A DNA stretch of 64,000 nucleotides from Megaustenia siamemsis (Eukaryota > Mollusca > Gastropoda > Stylommatophora > Ariophantidae): assembly GCA_032433765.1 (NCBI GenBank), contig JAVIAB010000124.1, positions 72,465,746 to 72,529,745 on the forward strand, in the 5' to 3' direction. The notes below the pieces were generated by a model. The model was not told the origin of the DNA. It did not search any database and saw nothing but the letters and a program-made list of their open reading frames with translations. Below are positions 1 through 10,604 of the stretch, piece after piece. Within the stretch, counting starts at the first letter, position 1, and each line of letters begins with the position of its first letter. Made by a program: the position numbers and the translations under genes.

Positions 1-420
1 CGGGACCACGTCAACCATGTGGTGCAAAATTCTGCAAAGGATTAGCCATCTTGAAGGTCATGGCAGCTGCCAACATCGAGCAGAGACTTACTTTTCTGTT
101 CCAGGGACTAGTCTTCGCACCATTTGAGTATGCCCTGGCAATTCTTACTATCAGTATAGCGCAAATTGACAGGCTGGAGAAAATACAGAATGAAGCTATG
201 CGCATTATCTTGGAGTGTACGAGGGACACTCCCTGTGAAGCAATGTGGATATCTTTTTGACTTTCCAACCATGGATGACAGGATCAAAGATCTGGAGGGC
301 ACGAGCATACCTGAAGGTAAATGCAGATAAAGAGCATCCATTGCATCATGACCTCAACACAGGCAACAGAACAAGAAGGCAATTCAAAGTCTAACAAAAC
401 TTGTAGGAGATGTGATTCCA
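1..420 (+). pseudogene. I-like LINE fragment, end of reverse transcriptase region
   Basis: The + strand reads through a piece with residues YALAILT, then QNEAMRIIL, a TRDTPCEAM block and WRARAYL, followed by a 'KEHPLHHDL' stretch. The same block order (QNEAMRIILGC, MRDTPC.AMRYLLDFP, WRAQAYL) appears on the - strand around 8342-8480 inside the nearly complete I-like LINE, so this is a decayed copy of that family, from the RT thumb region to the connector before RNase H. The frame shifts near 250. It is cut by the window edge on the left and by another LINE fragment on the right. It is not a functional gene. Confidence 0.7.
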
Positions 421-625
421 TAATATATTTTCTTCTACCTTTCAGCTCCCTGTAGAGCATAGGTCTTCAACAAACACTTCCCAAGCTGTTCCGTTTCTTG
501 CCATTCTTTTAAGATCACTCCATGTCTTCCCCATCATCTTCATCTCTGTTTCTATCTGTCTTCTCTCTTAGACAGAGAGCCTTTATCTTTCCTGGATGTC
601 GGATTTACTTTTATTTTCTTTGACT
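421..625 (-). mobile_element. 3' fragment of RTE-like LINE (family G)
   Basis: This stretch closely matches the - strand C-terminal end of the larger LINE copies at 39865-40030 and 57870-58040: the tract reading 'gagcataggtcttcaacaaacact' in all three, and the following 'cattcttttaagatcact' block. Only the last few dozen codons of the ORF are present. The fragment stops abruptly near 625. Confidence 0.7.
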
Positions 626-654
626 TGTCCATGTTTGTGAAGTTTTTTCGGCTT

Positions 655-780
655 ATTTTTTTACAGTATGGGATAGCCAGTCCCATACCCAACCATCCTT
701 ACGTCGCCTCTTATGTACATGCATTTTAGGGAACAGCACCACTATTCATTACTCCCCTTTCGGGTCCCAGCAGCGCACAG
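655..780 (+). repeat. Short repeat sharing the CGCCTCTTAYG core
   Basis: Contains TTACGTCGCCTCTTATG, closely resembling the core CGCCTCTTACGACATGC of the short elements at 25846-26117 and 13980-14222. Only this module is recognisable, and the flanks differ. It may be a piece of a LINE 3' UTR or a SINE body. Confidence 0.4.
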
Positions 781-1329
781 GCAATAATATATATAATAAT
801 ACATTTTAATTTTGTTTATTCATTTTTTTAAATCCCTTGCTCTGATCTCTAATAGTGAAATAGTTTTATGTAAACATTCTGATCCCTGTTCCCCCATGAA
901 AGACCAAACCAAACCAGTATCTCTAACCATGGTACACATTGATGTTCTAGAATATGCTGTTTGGGTGTTGTTTTGTTTGGAAATTTTCTGTACAGTGATG
1001 TATGTATCGATTGAGTCTGCTGAGTTTGAGTGTCTACTGTTGATTGTGTTCCTAAGGTGTTGATGTGAGACATTAAACTGTGAACATCTTCATATGCTTT
1101 CAGCGCATTAAAGATTTCTTTTAATTTGTAGGCCTTGTCTATGATTGAATGTTTTATGTGTACGCTAATGGGGTGATTATGACAGCTATGGTGAGGTCTT
1201 TATAAACTGCTGGTGTGAGGTACTTGTTGAAGTGGTTGCAATTGAAGCTTTACTGTGGTACTATTTTGTGATTGTGGAAGATTTTGTGTAAGAAGACACT
1301 AGGCATAGTTATCATCAAGTTATGCAAGT
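781..1329. other. No gene recognised
   Basis: AT-rich, non-coding in appearance. Short open stretches on both strands show no recognisable family signature. Confidence 0.5.
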
Positions 1330-1515
1330 TAGCATCAAGTTATGAAACAGGTAACAAACTTTAAATATCTGGAAACATCATTCTCTGGAGATGGTAAAAT
1401 CGGTGAAGAAATATAATATGATGCAACAAGGGAAACAAAATATTGGGACAGCTATCCCCTATACTTCAACACAAAGCAATACCTATTACCAGCAAGAAAT
1501 ATCTTATACAGAGTA
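1330..1515 (+). pseudogene. RTE-like LINE fragment (family D-like), RT C-terminal connector
   Basis: Reads KQV.NFKYLE.SFS.DGKI.EEI, the 'KYLGS..' block that follows the RT palm in RTE-like LINEs, then a frameshift and a segment (QLSPILQHKAIPI.SKKYL) matching the next block of the same ORF. It resembles the decayed element at 43340-43560. It ends where an oppositely oriented LINE begins. Confidence 0.6.
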
Positions 1516-2585
1516 TATCATCATCATCATCACCATTGAGTGCCGTCTCCGCATCAAAGGTTCTTGACCATGGAGGGCCATTCCGCTCTGTCTCTTGCTT
1601 TGATGGTGCAGGTTGTCATAGGCTGACTTGTCCATCTTTTGATGTTCTCATCCATGTTAGTCTTGGTCTGTCTGTGCCTCTTTTACCTTGTATTTTCCCT
1701 TCCAATATTACTTTTAGTAGGCTCTTATGTCTTTTAACATGCCCCAAAAATCTCATTTGTCTTGTTTTAATTGTGTATAATAGTTCTCTTTTCAGTTTTA
1801 GTTGTTTTAAAAATGTGTTTGTTTTATTTTCTTTCCATCCAATTCTACCTATTCTTCTATAAATTCACATTTCAAAGGCTTCAATTTTCTGTTCTGTTTT
1901 CTTGTCTAATGTCCATGTTTCTGCACCATACAGGAATGTTGAGAAGATATAACATTTTGCTATTCTTAGTTTTAGCTGTGGTGTTATTTGTTTTGATGTT
2001 AGTATTTTTTCATGGCATTAAAATTACATTTTGCCATTCCTATTCTTTTGTTTATTTCAGTTGTATGTTTTCCACCACTGGTTATAGTATGTCCAAGGTA
2101 GTTGTAGCTCTAAGTTGTCTCCAAGTTTTTTCTTTGCTTATTATAATAGTTTTAGTCTTTTTAATATTCATATCTAATCCATATTTTTTGCTTGTCATTG
2201 TTTATTTCATTAAGTACTTGTTGTAGATCTGTAGGATGTTCTGCTAGTAGTACAGTATCATCAGCATATCTTAGGTTATTGATTATCTTTCCATTAATGC
2301 TAATGACTATGATGTTTTTAAATATTTGCTCAGTATATGGATTGAACAAGCTTGGTGATAGGATGCATCCCTGTCTTACTCCTTTTTTTTATATCAATGG
2401 GTGTAGAGTTCTCTTTGTTATATTTTATTATTGCTGTTTGCTCCCAGTATAAATTACAAATTAGTTGTATGTCCGTGTCATCTAGATGTACATATTTTAG
2501 GCATTCCATAAGTTGTTTTTGGTGTATTCTATCAAAAGCTTTGAAGTATTTGATGAAGCAGGCATATATTGGTTTGTTTGCTTCT
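1516..2585 (-). pseudogene. RTE-like LINE (family C), RT palm to 3' end, decayed
   Basis: On the - strand, starting near 2585, the reading goes: ACFIKYFKAFDRI (RT motif A region), KKGVRQGCILSPSLFN (motif B), then NLRYADDTVLLAEH (motif C, the catalytic YADD) at about 2230-2290, and on to the C-terminal part with the GKRG.GRPRLTW-type basic block near 1650-1700. Frameshifts and stops break it. The 3' end is a short ATG/ATC run (about 1519-1535). A + strand copy of the same 3' half lies at 32636-33235. The intact RT signatures make the identification firm, but the element is dead and 5'-truncated. Confidence 0.8.
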
Positions 2586-2785
2586 GTATGACATGAAGAC
2601 TCTGAACATAGACCCTGCAGTCTGGGAAGAAATAGCTGCAGACTGCAATCGTTGGAAACACACTCTAAAGCTCCAACTCAAACAAGAAGCAGGCAGATTC
2701 ATAGAAAAAGAGAATACACAGCGAAAGAAAAGAATAAATAACATTTCTAGGGATGCTGGAAAATCCGTAGTCAACTATGACTGAT
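2583..2785 (+). pseudogene. LINE C-terminal fragment
   Basis: A continuous reading frame with MKTLNIDP, WEEIAADCNRWK, LKLQLKQEAGRFIEKE and a lysine/arginine-rich end. This is the typical extreme C-terminus of RTE-like LINE proteins whose ORF ends with 'W..LA.DR..WR'. A related, more decayed - strand copy lies at 6205-6300. The fragment abuts oppositely oriented LINE pieces on both sides. Confidence 0.65.
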
Positions 2786-2970
2786 ATCATAAACAAAGAA
2801 AATACTCAAAATCCACAAGTGGATATCAAAATTGAAGGAATAAACCTGGAGACAGTTCTGAACTACAACTACCTTGGACATACTATATCCAGTGAGGGAA
2901 AATGTAAAACTGAAATAAACAAAAAAAATAAGTATGGCGAAAAGTTATTTTAATGCTATAAAAATATCAT
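2786..2970 (+). pseudogene. RTE-like LINE fragment (family C)
   Basis: Reads NYLGHTIS.EGKC.TEINK then breaks down. It matches the opening part of the family C copy at 32650-32730 (NYLGHTIISDGKCTTEINKR). It terminates in a TCATCATCAT run. Confidence 0.65.
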
Positions 2971-3440
2971 CATCATCATCAAGCTTTCCTACATAGGTGA
3001 GAAGAGATATACCTCTGTATTGATTGCAGTCTCTTTTGCTACCTTTCTTTTTCCATATTGATATGATGATTGCCTGTTGCTAGTCTTCTGAGGCTTGTTG
3101 TTGGTGCCATGCTGCATTAAATATTCTGTGCAGCCATTGCATTCCTGTTTCTCCTGCTGCTGCTATTATTTCTATTGGTATGTTATCTATCCCCTGTGCT
3201 TTATTTCTTGGTGCATATTTGATTACTTCTTCGATTTCCTCTTTCATGATGTCGGGTTCAGTATTTGTGAGTTCTAGGGTGGTTTTTGTTGTCTTATTGG
3301 TAGTTGGTATGTTTAACAGGTCTTCAAAATATTCTTTCCATCTCTGTTGCATACATTGGTTATTTGATATTGGCTGTCCGTCTTTGTCATTTATCAGCTC
3401 GGTAGGATCATGGTTTTCTTTTCTCGCTCTTGTGGCTTTT
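2965..3440 (-). pseudogene. RTE-like LINE fragment, region before and at start of RT
   Basis: The - strand encodes a linker rich in charged residues (RWKEYFEDLLN), followed by the conserved RT entry block RNKAQGIDNIPIEII and then MQWLHRIFNAAWH. After a stop come IISIWKKKGSKRDCNQYRGISLL and the start of RT motif 2. This is the N-terminal RT part that the neighbouring 1516-2585 copy lacks, but they are separated by + strand fragments, so a single broken element is possible but not shown. Confidence 0.7.
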
Positions 3441-3560
3441 AATAATAATATACCGACCACATTACCCCAAAAGTCATGTGCCCGAGGGTCTCTAAAATTT
3501 ATGGTCACTAACACCATATTTCCTTTACGACACTTGGTGTGACGAGGGTACTTTACTTTA
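3433..3560 (+). mobile_element. tRNA-SINE family 2, 5'-truncated copy
   Basis: Matches, in reverse orientation, the body and tail of the SINEs at 28424-28665 and 47402-47643 (shared blocks: 'ATGACTTTTGG', 'ATGGTCACTAACACCATAT', tail 'GTACTTTACTTTA'). The tRNA-like head is missing. Confidence 0.75.
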
Positions 3561-4954
3561 TTTTATTGCTTGAGGCTGAGATAGATTTTCCAAAGAGGAC
3601 TTATGCTGCAGCGGTATTCACTTTGCCATAACGCTTTATTCTGGACATGTTTTTCAGTCTCAGCAACAGAATCTATGCCTGATATTTTGCCTATATTGTC
3701 AGTGTTATTCTCAATTTCTAATGCAATCAGTCTCTTTTTTTCTCTTTCCTGTTGTCTCCAATTTGAGTGCTTGCTTTTTTAATCTCTGGCTTCTTCTTTT
3801 CCAGATTATAGTTGATATTCATGGTTGCATGATATTGTCTCTTATTTTTGTTAATTCCTTCAAATTTTTGTTGATGATTTCTTGCTTATACATCTATAGG
3901 TTAGACATATTTTAATGAAATTAAGAAGTAAACTTTACTTGACACCAATTCACTGAGTTAGAAAGTGAATCATGAAGATGGTTGTGTAACTAGTTTTACC
4001 ATATAAATAGGTTTCTTGAAAATGTATAAATTAGTAGGAAAAACAATTGTAAGGGCATATTTATAAATGAACATAGTTCTACAGTTATCAGAAAAGGACA
4101 TTTATTATGTCATTAAATGTTACTGCTAACAAAAGTATTAACATACTTACACTTTTTTAATACTGAATTGCGAGATATGAAATGGAAAAAAATCAAGAAA
4201 AAATAAGTATAAAAAGACACAAAAGAAATTGGGGGCCTCTATAGCCTAGTTGGGAAAACCATGATGTCACATGACTTATATTGGCTAGTCTGGGAGGCGT
4301 TTAGTGGAAAGGTTTTGTGAACATCTTTGAGATATTCAACAGAATACTGGCACTCCAGTGGCATCCCACTTCAGATCCTCGGACCTCTATGGCAAAAACT
4401 ACATCTGTATCCCTGATATTGTCCTCTGCCGCTCCAGTGACCGCAGCCTTCTTGCCTTATAGATCGCTACAAGGCATTAATGTATCACACTCATATACAC
4501 ATAGTTTCCCTGTGGCTGGCCCTTCCCTATTGCATATTTTCTGTGGCTCATGTTTGAGGACATTAGTATATGCATATGCTATGCTATTACATCTCTCCAC
4601 TACTAGACCACACTGCAATACTTCAGCTGTTCCCTATATTTCTTTCTTAACTCTGCAACATCTCAATCTTTTCTCATCTCATGTACCCTGTATTCTTCTG
4701 GTCTGTTCTTCGAGCTTTGTGTATGCACATGGACCTGTGTGTGGGAACTTCTAGTTATTCATGCTGTGTGCGCACATTTTCACCTTGGTACGCACGTACG
4801 CACCCCATGCATGTACAGTGGCGTTTAATTTCCCACAACTCAGTTTGCAGGGAAGATCTTTTATTCTTATTTTTATTTCTCAATCTTGTTCGAAATTATT
4901 ATTTTTTTTATTTATTTATTTATTTTTTAAATACATATCTGTGTGTGTGTTGTA
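3561..4954. other. No gene recognised
   Basis: Non-coding in appearance. A TTTA-rich run at about 4903-4925 is the only simple repeat. Short ORFs around 4317-4750 have low-complexity, Ser/Phe/Leu-rich translations without family signatures. Confidence 0.5.
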
Positions 4955-5062
4955 TGTTTGTTCCTGCTGAAGGCCTGTTGGGCTGAAACATTGTTCTACT
5001 TAGTGTCGTCTGCTTATTACGTAAAGATTTAATTTTTTTTCCTTTTTTTTTTTTTTTGATAT
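4955..5062 (+). repeat. Penelope-associated repeat with hammerhead-like core, copy 1
   Basis: Contains CTGCTGAAGGCC, a short loop, GGGCT and GAAAC, then a T-rich tail. The same order (…GAAGGCC-loop-GGCC-GAAA…, then a poly-T run) is found at 31888-31985 (+) and 60300-60405 (-). The last is the 3' part of a Penelope-like element. CTGNTGA / GAAA separated by a small hairpin resembles a degenerate hammerhead ribozyme core. Confidence 0.5.
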
Positions 5063-5084
5063 ATTTTTTCTCATTTTTCCTTGG

Positions 5085-5260
5085 GAAAACCACCCGACTC
5101 GGCTACAGATGTTCAGACAACTGGTGTTTAATTCCCACTGGAAGCAGTGTGAGTTGTACTCATAGTTGGAAAACAAAAATACCTCCTCTGTCGACCCGGC
5201 CGCTGGTAGAAATAAGTACAGGGGTAGTACTCGAAAGTCATCTCAAGTCTCGTATGTTTA
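5085..5260 (+). repeat. Possible tRNA-like SINE relic
   Basis: Contains a weak B-box-like GGTGTTTAATTCCCA near 5125. No other copy of this stretch was noticed in the window, so the call is tentative. Confidence 0.25.
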
Positions 5261-5729
5261 CCTTTACAAGAGAAATCATGAATGATATAACAAATATTTA
5301 GATGGAAACGCTATTCTAATTATTCTCTTGCTCATGCTCAAATGAATGCCTTTTATGAATATAATTAATAGTTGACAACACTAGGTTTGACACACACAAA
5401 AAATGATTTTCAGTTTCATTCACAGTACGAAACTCACATTTAGCTGACACAAGTATTTTTTTCAACAGATAAAATAATTCTAGAGCTGACCATTATTCAA
5501 GGGAAGGACATGACAGCAATGGACAGAAATGGTTGGTAATATAACTGATAAATAGTAAACAAATTTAGTAATAGGTCTATAAATGTTTAATAAATGTATA
5601 ATAAATTCATGATGCAGCCTTTGTTCATTTAATCAAATTATAACATTTCCTACTAGCATAATGGTATCTATCTGCACCATCTCTTTCTTTTTGTTTAAGT
5701 TTTAATTTATTAAATTAAATGTTTGCATA
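5261..5729. other. No gene recognised
   Basis: AT-rich sequence without recognisable coding or repeat structure. Confidence 0.5.
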
Positions 5730-5805
5730 GTAAAAGTAAAGTTTCTCTCCATGACTTGCTAGGCATGTGGAGAATATGGTGTTAGTGACCATATTTTTCC
5801 ATAAA
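5730..5805 (-). mobile_element. tRNA-SINE family 2, tail fragment
   Basis: The 'AAAGTAAAGT' start and the 'GAATATGGTGTTAGTGACCAT' block match the tail end of the complete copies at 28424 and 47402 in the same orientation. Only about 75 bp remain. Confidence 0.7.
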
Positions 5806-6004
5806 CACAGCACAATTTTGGCAGTGCCCCTAGAAGTGTTATTTTTTTCTTTTCTTTCACCATGTATTCTCTTAAACAGCAGACTCAAGATGTTACAAAG
5901 CTTGTCAAATTATTGGACAGCTATCACCACTTTTGTCAAACAAGGAAATAACTCTAGAGGCAAAACAAGCACTCCACCATACAATCTTCATCCCAACGTT
6001 GTGC

Positions 6005-6205
6005 TCCCAGTACCAGTCCTAGATCCTAGATGCAAGTGTGTTAGACGCCAGATCCAAAGGCCAACTACGAAAAAGATGGATTAATAGAATTTTAGAAGCA
6101 CTAGGAAACATAACAGCAGCAGAGGTGAACAGAAGAGCAAAAGACCACACATTATATCTCCCCTCGACGCTTAAAGGCATATGAGGAAGGAAAGAAGAAG
6201 AAGAT
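6005..6205 (+). pseudogene. RTE-like LINE 3' end (family D)
   Basis: Reads ARSKGQLRKRWINRILEALG, then VNRRAKDHTLYLPST and a GRKEEE end. The same C-terminus (RGRPRKRWIKGTLESLGG … RRAKNHRLFLPST) ends the longer copy at 43035-43985. It includes the ORF end and stops at a GAAGAAG run. Confidence 0.65.
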
Positions 6206-6672
6206 ATATTCTCTTTTTTCTATGAATCTATCTGCTTCTTGTTTGAGTTGAAGTTTTAGAGTGTTTTTCCAAAGACTGTAGTCTGCAGCTATTTCTTCCC
6301 AGGCTTTTAAGGTCCCAGGCCAGGGATTATGTTCAGTTCATGTCATGTTTACATACATTTACAAATCAAAGTTTTGAGTGCTCCCTAGTTCTTTTGCCAT
6401 CTGCTAGTTGTCCATAGAGTATATCTTTTGGTATTCTGCCAACTTTCATACGGTATATGTTGCCAAGCCAGCATTAACAGCATTATTTGAGCAGCGTGTA
6501 GATATTTGGGAGACCTATGCGAGTGAGGACCTCCACATTTGTCATTTTTGTCCTTCCAGGTGATACCAAGAATATCGCACAGACATCGAATATGGAATGC
6601 ATTTAGCCTTCATTCTTGCTTTGCATAAGTTGTCAATGATTCGCTGCCATATAGAAGGATACTAATAATTAT
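6205..6672 (-). pseudogene. RTE-like LINE, C-terminal region, decayed
   Basis: The - strand reads from near 6670: a block like SLYGSESWTT..K..RRLNAFHIRCL, then ILGI.WKDK, a GR.P-type region and, near 6230-6300, the L.LQLK.EADRFIEK end seen also at 2583-2785 (+). Several frameshifts. It abuts the + strand family D fragment, giving a tail-to-tail pair. Confidence 0.65.
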
Positions 6673-6684
6673 ATTCCCGGTCCA

Positions 6685-7005
6685 TGGGGGACTTGTTGGT
6701 CTTGAGGCAAGACACTGGCCTTGAGACAGAGAGGTTGTAGGTTCAAATCTCGGCTAAACCACTTGGGATTTTTATTTATGATTTCTCTCTGCAGCAGCCA
6801 CCCCTGGTCTCAGCAGCGAGATCCGACTTGAAACTAAAGTTACTCATCAACAGAAAAAACATGAGTACCTACGAAGTCGGAGTTATCTGCCTGTGCGGCG
6901 AGGGACCCCTGCGCACACGGCTGCCAGGGAAAAATGGATTAACACGCAAAATTCAGTTCCTAGTCTCTAGGGACTTCGTCAGAGATGAAAGCTGGCAAAT
7001 GCAAC
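6685..7005 (+). mobile_element. tRNA-derived SINE family 1, copy 1
   Basis: A tRNA-like head with an A-box-like 'TTGGTCTTGAGGC' near 6697-6711 and a good B box GGTTCAAATCT at 6740-6750, followed by a unique body ending near GTCAGAGATGAAAGC. A second copy at 12710-13022 matches over the whole length, which defines the unit at about 310 bp. A CAA-rich stretch follows the end. Confidence 0.8.
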
Positions 7006-7029
7006 AGCAACAACAACATAGTGCAGGAA

Positions 7030-7171
7030 TTGTAAACTGCAGCCTTGTTTTAATTGTCAGTTTGCTGTTTTGCCAAACATGCTGTTTGAAAAAAATCCAC
7101 CACTTCTGGGAATCAAACCTGGACTCTTCTAATCAGGTGAGCATACTAACCACTCACCCACCTAGGCTCCA
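7030..7171 (-). mobile_element. tRNA-derived SINE family 3 (tRNA-like head)
   Basis: On the - strand, from 7171, the sequence starts GGAGCCTAGG with an A-box-like TGGGTGAGTGGTTAG (7146-7160) and a B box GGTTTGATTCCC (7108-7119), at tRNA-like spacing. The 3' CCA-bearing acceptor pairing is not kept, so this is a SINE head rather than a tRNA gene. Confidence 0.55.
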
Positions 7172-7844
7172 AAGTGTTTGTATAGATTTCATTTAAATGG
7201 AATGGGCTCCCACTACCAATGTCACACTACATCTGTGACCCATCTGTAATACACAGCCTTTTGCTACCTCTTTACTCATAACATCTATTTGTCTCTGCAT
7301 AATTGAAATTATTGTTTTCTGTAATCTGTGGTACAAATCGCTATATGAGTAATTGAATCAGTTAAGTGTATAACTGCTGAGGTCTTGAATTGTTATTGTT
7401 ATTGAGTTATTAGCAGATCATCGTCATTGCACTCCGAATATGTCCATAAGTGCTCAGATCCCCTCCTCAGCAAGTCTCGCAGTGTCCAGTAACTGACGAC
7501 TCCAGTTCTGTGTTGGTTGATTAGTCTTCATAGCATATGCCCACTATTTCTTGTTTCTGGCTTTGCCCAGTGTTCTTAACTCCCATCTCCATCATCCGAA
7601 GGAGTGACGAGGACTCATGGTTGTTGAAGTCCTGTATCCTTTCCACTTCCCGGAGGGCATTGATGATGTCTATCTGATCCATTTGTTGACTGTCCTAAAC
7701 AATAGCGCAGCTAGCCAACCTGTCCGCTCTTTCATTTCCCCATACTTACGCATGTCCTGGGACGTAGACAATGGTGACCTTACGTATTTTTGACTCCTGC
7801 AATGACTCTAACCATTGCATGCATACAGAGCTCGCCTCCACTTT

Positions 7845-8261
7845 TTAAAAAATACTTATCAAATTACTCAGTATGCAGGCATGGGTGTAGTCTTGTGACT
7901 CTAACCAGATGAATGCCTTAGTCACTGCCATCACCTCCATTGTCATACTACTCATGGTCATAATGTATGCATCACTGTCTTCCTTGACTATTCTGCCTAC
8001 CGAGTGTGCTGTAAATGCCCATACACTTCTTTGGTGTTGAATTATGGATCTGTCTGTATAAATGACTGCATCTTTCTCATCAGTGTTATCCCAGATGAGA
8101 CCATTGACCATGACTGAGTCCTGTTCCCTACATTTCCTGTCGAGTGTGGCAATACACGAGAATGTCCCCCTGAATGACGTAGGCACTTGTATCCACTCCT
8201 CGCTAGCGTTGATATTGGTAAGCCCACAGACCTGTTTGATGACATCTTCTGCTCGGTCCAT
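7845..8261 (-). pseudogene. Family Z RNase H domain, degraded
   Basis: The - strand frame contains DAVIYTDRSII (normally YTDGS, first catalytic Asp kept, Gly replaced), a VWAFTAHSVGRIV strand, and SMTMEVMAVTKAFIWLES (E of the DEDD set). The C-terminal HxGxxxNExAD part is no longer in frame. It lies directly downstream of the RT block, as expected in I-type LINEs, and would remove RNA from the cDNA hybrid in a live element. Confidence 0.65.
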
Positions 8262-8341
8262 CCATGATTTGCCTCTTTTTAGCCTAACACCCTTCCTGTG
8301 TTGAGCTCATGATGCAATGGATGCTCTTTTTCTGCACTTAT

Positions 8342-9274
8342 CTACAGGTATGCTTGTGCCCTCCAGATCTTGATCTTGTCATCCGTGGTTGGAAAGTCCA
8401 GAAGATACCTCATTGCTACACAGGGAGTGTCCCTCATACACCCCAAGATAATACGCATAGCTTCATTTAGTATTCCATTTGAGAACCATGCAACTGATGC
8501 TTTATTAGGATTAACCAATGCACCTGATACTCCACACCAGGAAGAGATGCGGTCACGTTCGTTTTGCATTGTGGAGGCGATTGCACTTCTGTCTCTTCCC
8601 TGTTGATATACCAGAATATCATCAGCAAAAGTCATAGTTCTTCCCCTTTCATCCAGCTGTTGTTCTGTGATCATTATTGTGTGCATGTTAAATAGAACTG
8701 GTGACAATGGTGAGCCTTGTGGCAGCCCTGGATAAGTGGATGCTGGCTCGGTTGATGAGCCACTTCCACATCAGAGTAACAACTTCCTTTGAAACAGAGC
8801 ATCTTCCAGATCTATAGCAGCAGTACATATCTCCTCTCATCTGTGAAAGCTTTCTAAGACTGCCGTATTGAGCCATGTCTCTTTGTTATACCTATAACCT
8901 CCGAGTGTGGGTGGGAATGCGCGTTTCGGTTCAAGGTGATAGATGAGGACAGGGGCAACTATTTTCTCCAGTAGCTTGCCAGCAGTGTTCTGCATCATGA
9001 TGATTCTGTAGGCACTGATCTGAGAATGGTCCTTGTTTGGCTTTGGTAGTGGTAGTAAGTAGCTGTGTAGCCACTCCTCCTTAATCTGGCCACTCTGAAA
9101 GCTAGCATTAAACCCTTTCGCCAGTTTTCGCAAGTTGTCATCGGCTAAATCACCTATGTCATTGTACCGAACGCCATCTGGACCAGGAGCAGTGTTGTGT
9201 GACCTTTTAAAGTGTTGTGCAAATGGTATTAGTTTGATTGTGAGATCCTCTCCCGGCACTACATCCTCACACAA
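8342..9274 (-). pseudogene. Family Z reverse transcriptase domain, broken
   Basis: The - strand reads KRSHNTAPGPDGVRYNDI (RT entry block) near 9190, SYLLPLPKPNKDHSQISAYRIIMM (motif 2), and GGYRYNKETW near 8890. After frameshifts comes TMTFADDILVYQQGRD with the catalytic FADD at about 8625-8640, followed by the RT thumb residues MRIILGCMRDTPC. The RT motif A/B region around 8700-8850 is frameshifted. It therefore cannot make an active enzyme. Confidence 0.75.
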
Positions 9275-9383
9275 TTCTGAAAGGGAACCCCCGTATCCTT
9301 ATTCTTACAGCCTCATTTCTTTGGTCAGACTGCTCACTGTAGCGGGCAAGCAGGGACTTCCCTTTGCTCTCATCAGATTTGTG

Positions 9384-10604
9384 TCATATCTGGCCTGTGC
9401 TCTGGAAGTCTGGTATGCCTCTCTGCCGTGTTGTGCTATTCATGCTCTGATGAAGGCGCCAGCATGTGGCTAGCGATTTTTCTGAGCACACTTTTTTACA
9501 GAAGTCATCCCATTTGGCATCCTTAGCCTGCTTAGCGCATAGTTTAAAGTGCATCATTTTTTGGTCGACCTCTACTTTCAGACACTTCAAGAGCTTAGGT
9601 TGTGTTCTTCCATTCCTTCTGGCTTTCTGCAATGTCTTGACCGTTTGTTTCTTGCTCCGCCAAGCTTCCTCGACATCTACGTTCCACCAGGGTGGCTGCC
9701 TCCTATGAGGGGCGCTCTGTTTCCTATGTCTGATTTTACTAATGACATCCTGGTCTGTTTTCTCGTAGTTGAATGTGTGGAGCTTTCTTTTCTGGCCTTT
9801 ATTTCTGCTTTTCTCAATTACGAGGACACATGGATAGTGATCACTTCCGTGGAACCCCAGTGCACTCCACCTGCAAACCGGTGCGAAGTTGGAACACACC
9901 AGTGCCAGGTCTATGACACTATCAGAGTCCCCTGTTCGAGTGGCCATTCTTGTTGCCCTTCCATCATTCAAGCACACTAAATCGGCCGACACCAGTGCGT
10001 TCTCTAGGTCTTCTCCCTGCTTGTTGGTTATGACGTTACCCCACTGGTTTCCTCTAGCATTAAAGTCTCCGCAGAAAATGACATTCTCTTCATCGAACTC
10101 GAAGAGATTCTGCCATTGTTGTGTGTTCACCTACCCATTACTGGCATACACATTAACAATCACGAAATGAACTGGGATCTGCACCCTAACCGCATGCACC
10201 TGCAATTCTGCATTGTTCCACACAGACATATCAACCTCAACTGCCATCATATTGTTGCGCACAAGGATGGCCTGCCCAAGGTGTCGTCTATTGTAAAAAC
10301 AATGAAAGCCAGTACTACTTACTGTCCTGTCACCAAGAAGAGTTTCTTGCAAAACCATTATATCAGCGCCACACAGTAGCTTATCAAGAATGGGCCGTCG
10401 TTGATTAATGGACCCACAATTCCAATAAGTAACGCGCACATACTTTAGGCCTAGCCTCTCACACTTAGACAGTTTTATGCCACCTTGCTTGCCTCGTCGT
10501 GTTTTCCTTCTTAGATGATGTCGTTTGGGCTGCATCTGAATACTTACACTTACCATCGTCATAGATGGACGTCGATGCTTTGGATGGTCTAGACTCATGT
10601 GCAC
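9384..10604 (-). pseudogene. Family Z endonuclease domain with one in-frame TAG
   Basis: Two collinear reading frames in the same phase, 10131-10604 and 9384-10130, are separated only by one TAG codon (10131-10133). The first carries a basic N-terminus and WNCGSINQRRPILD then VLQETLLG (the metal-binding Asn and Glu region of AP-type endonucleases). The second carries VIFCGDFNARGNQWGN and GFHGSDHYPCVLVI (the GDFN and SDH catalytic motifs), then a Lys/Arg-rich linker. In a live element this would nick the target DNA to prime reverse transcription. A single nonsense codon is the only visible lesion here, so decay is fairly recent compared with the RT part. Confidence 0.8.

Noticed and set aside
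4317..4986. Overlapping ORFs of 100-145 codons as possible host genes
   Set aside because: Low-complexity translations, no splice context, no conserved motifs and no repeat of the pattern elsewhere.
7084..7171. Possible tRNA gene on the minus strand
   Set aside because: A and B boxes are good but the acceptor and other stems do not pair properly, and the segment continues into a SINE-like body.
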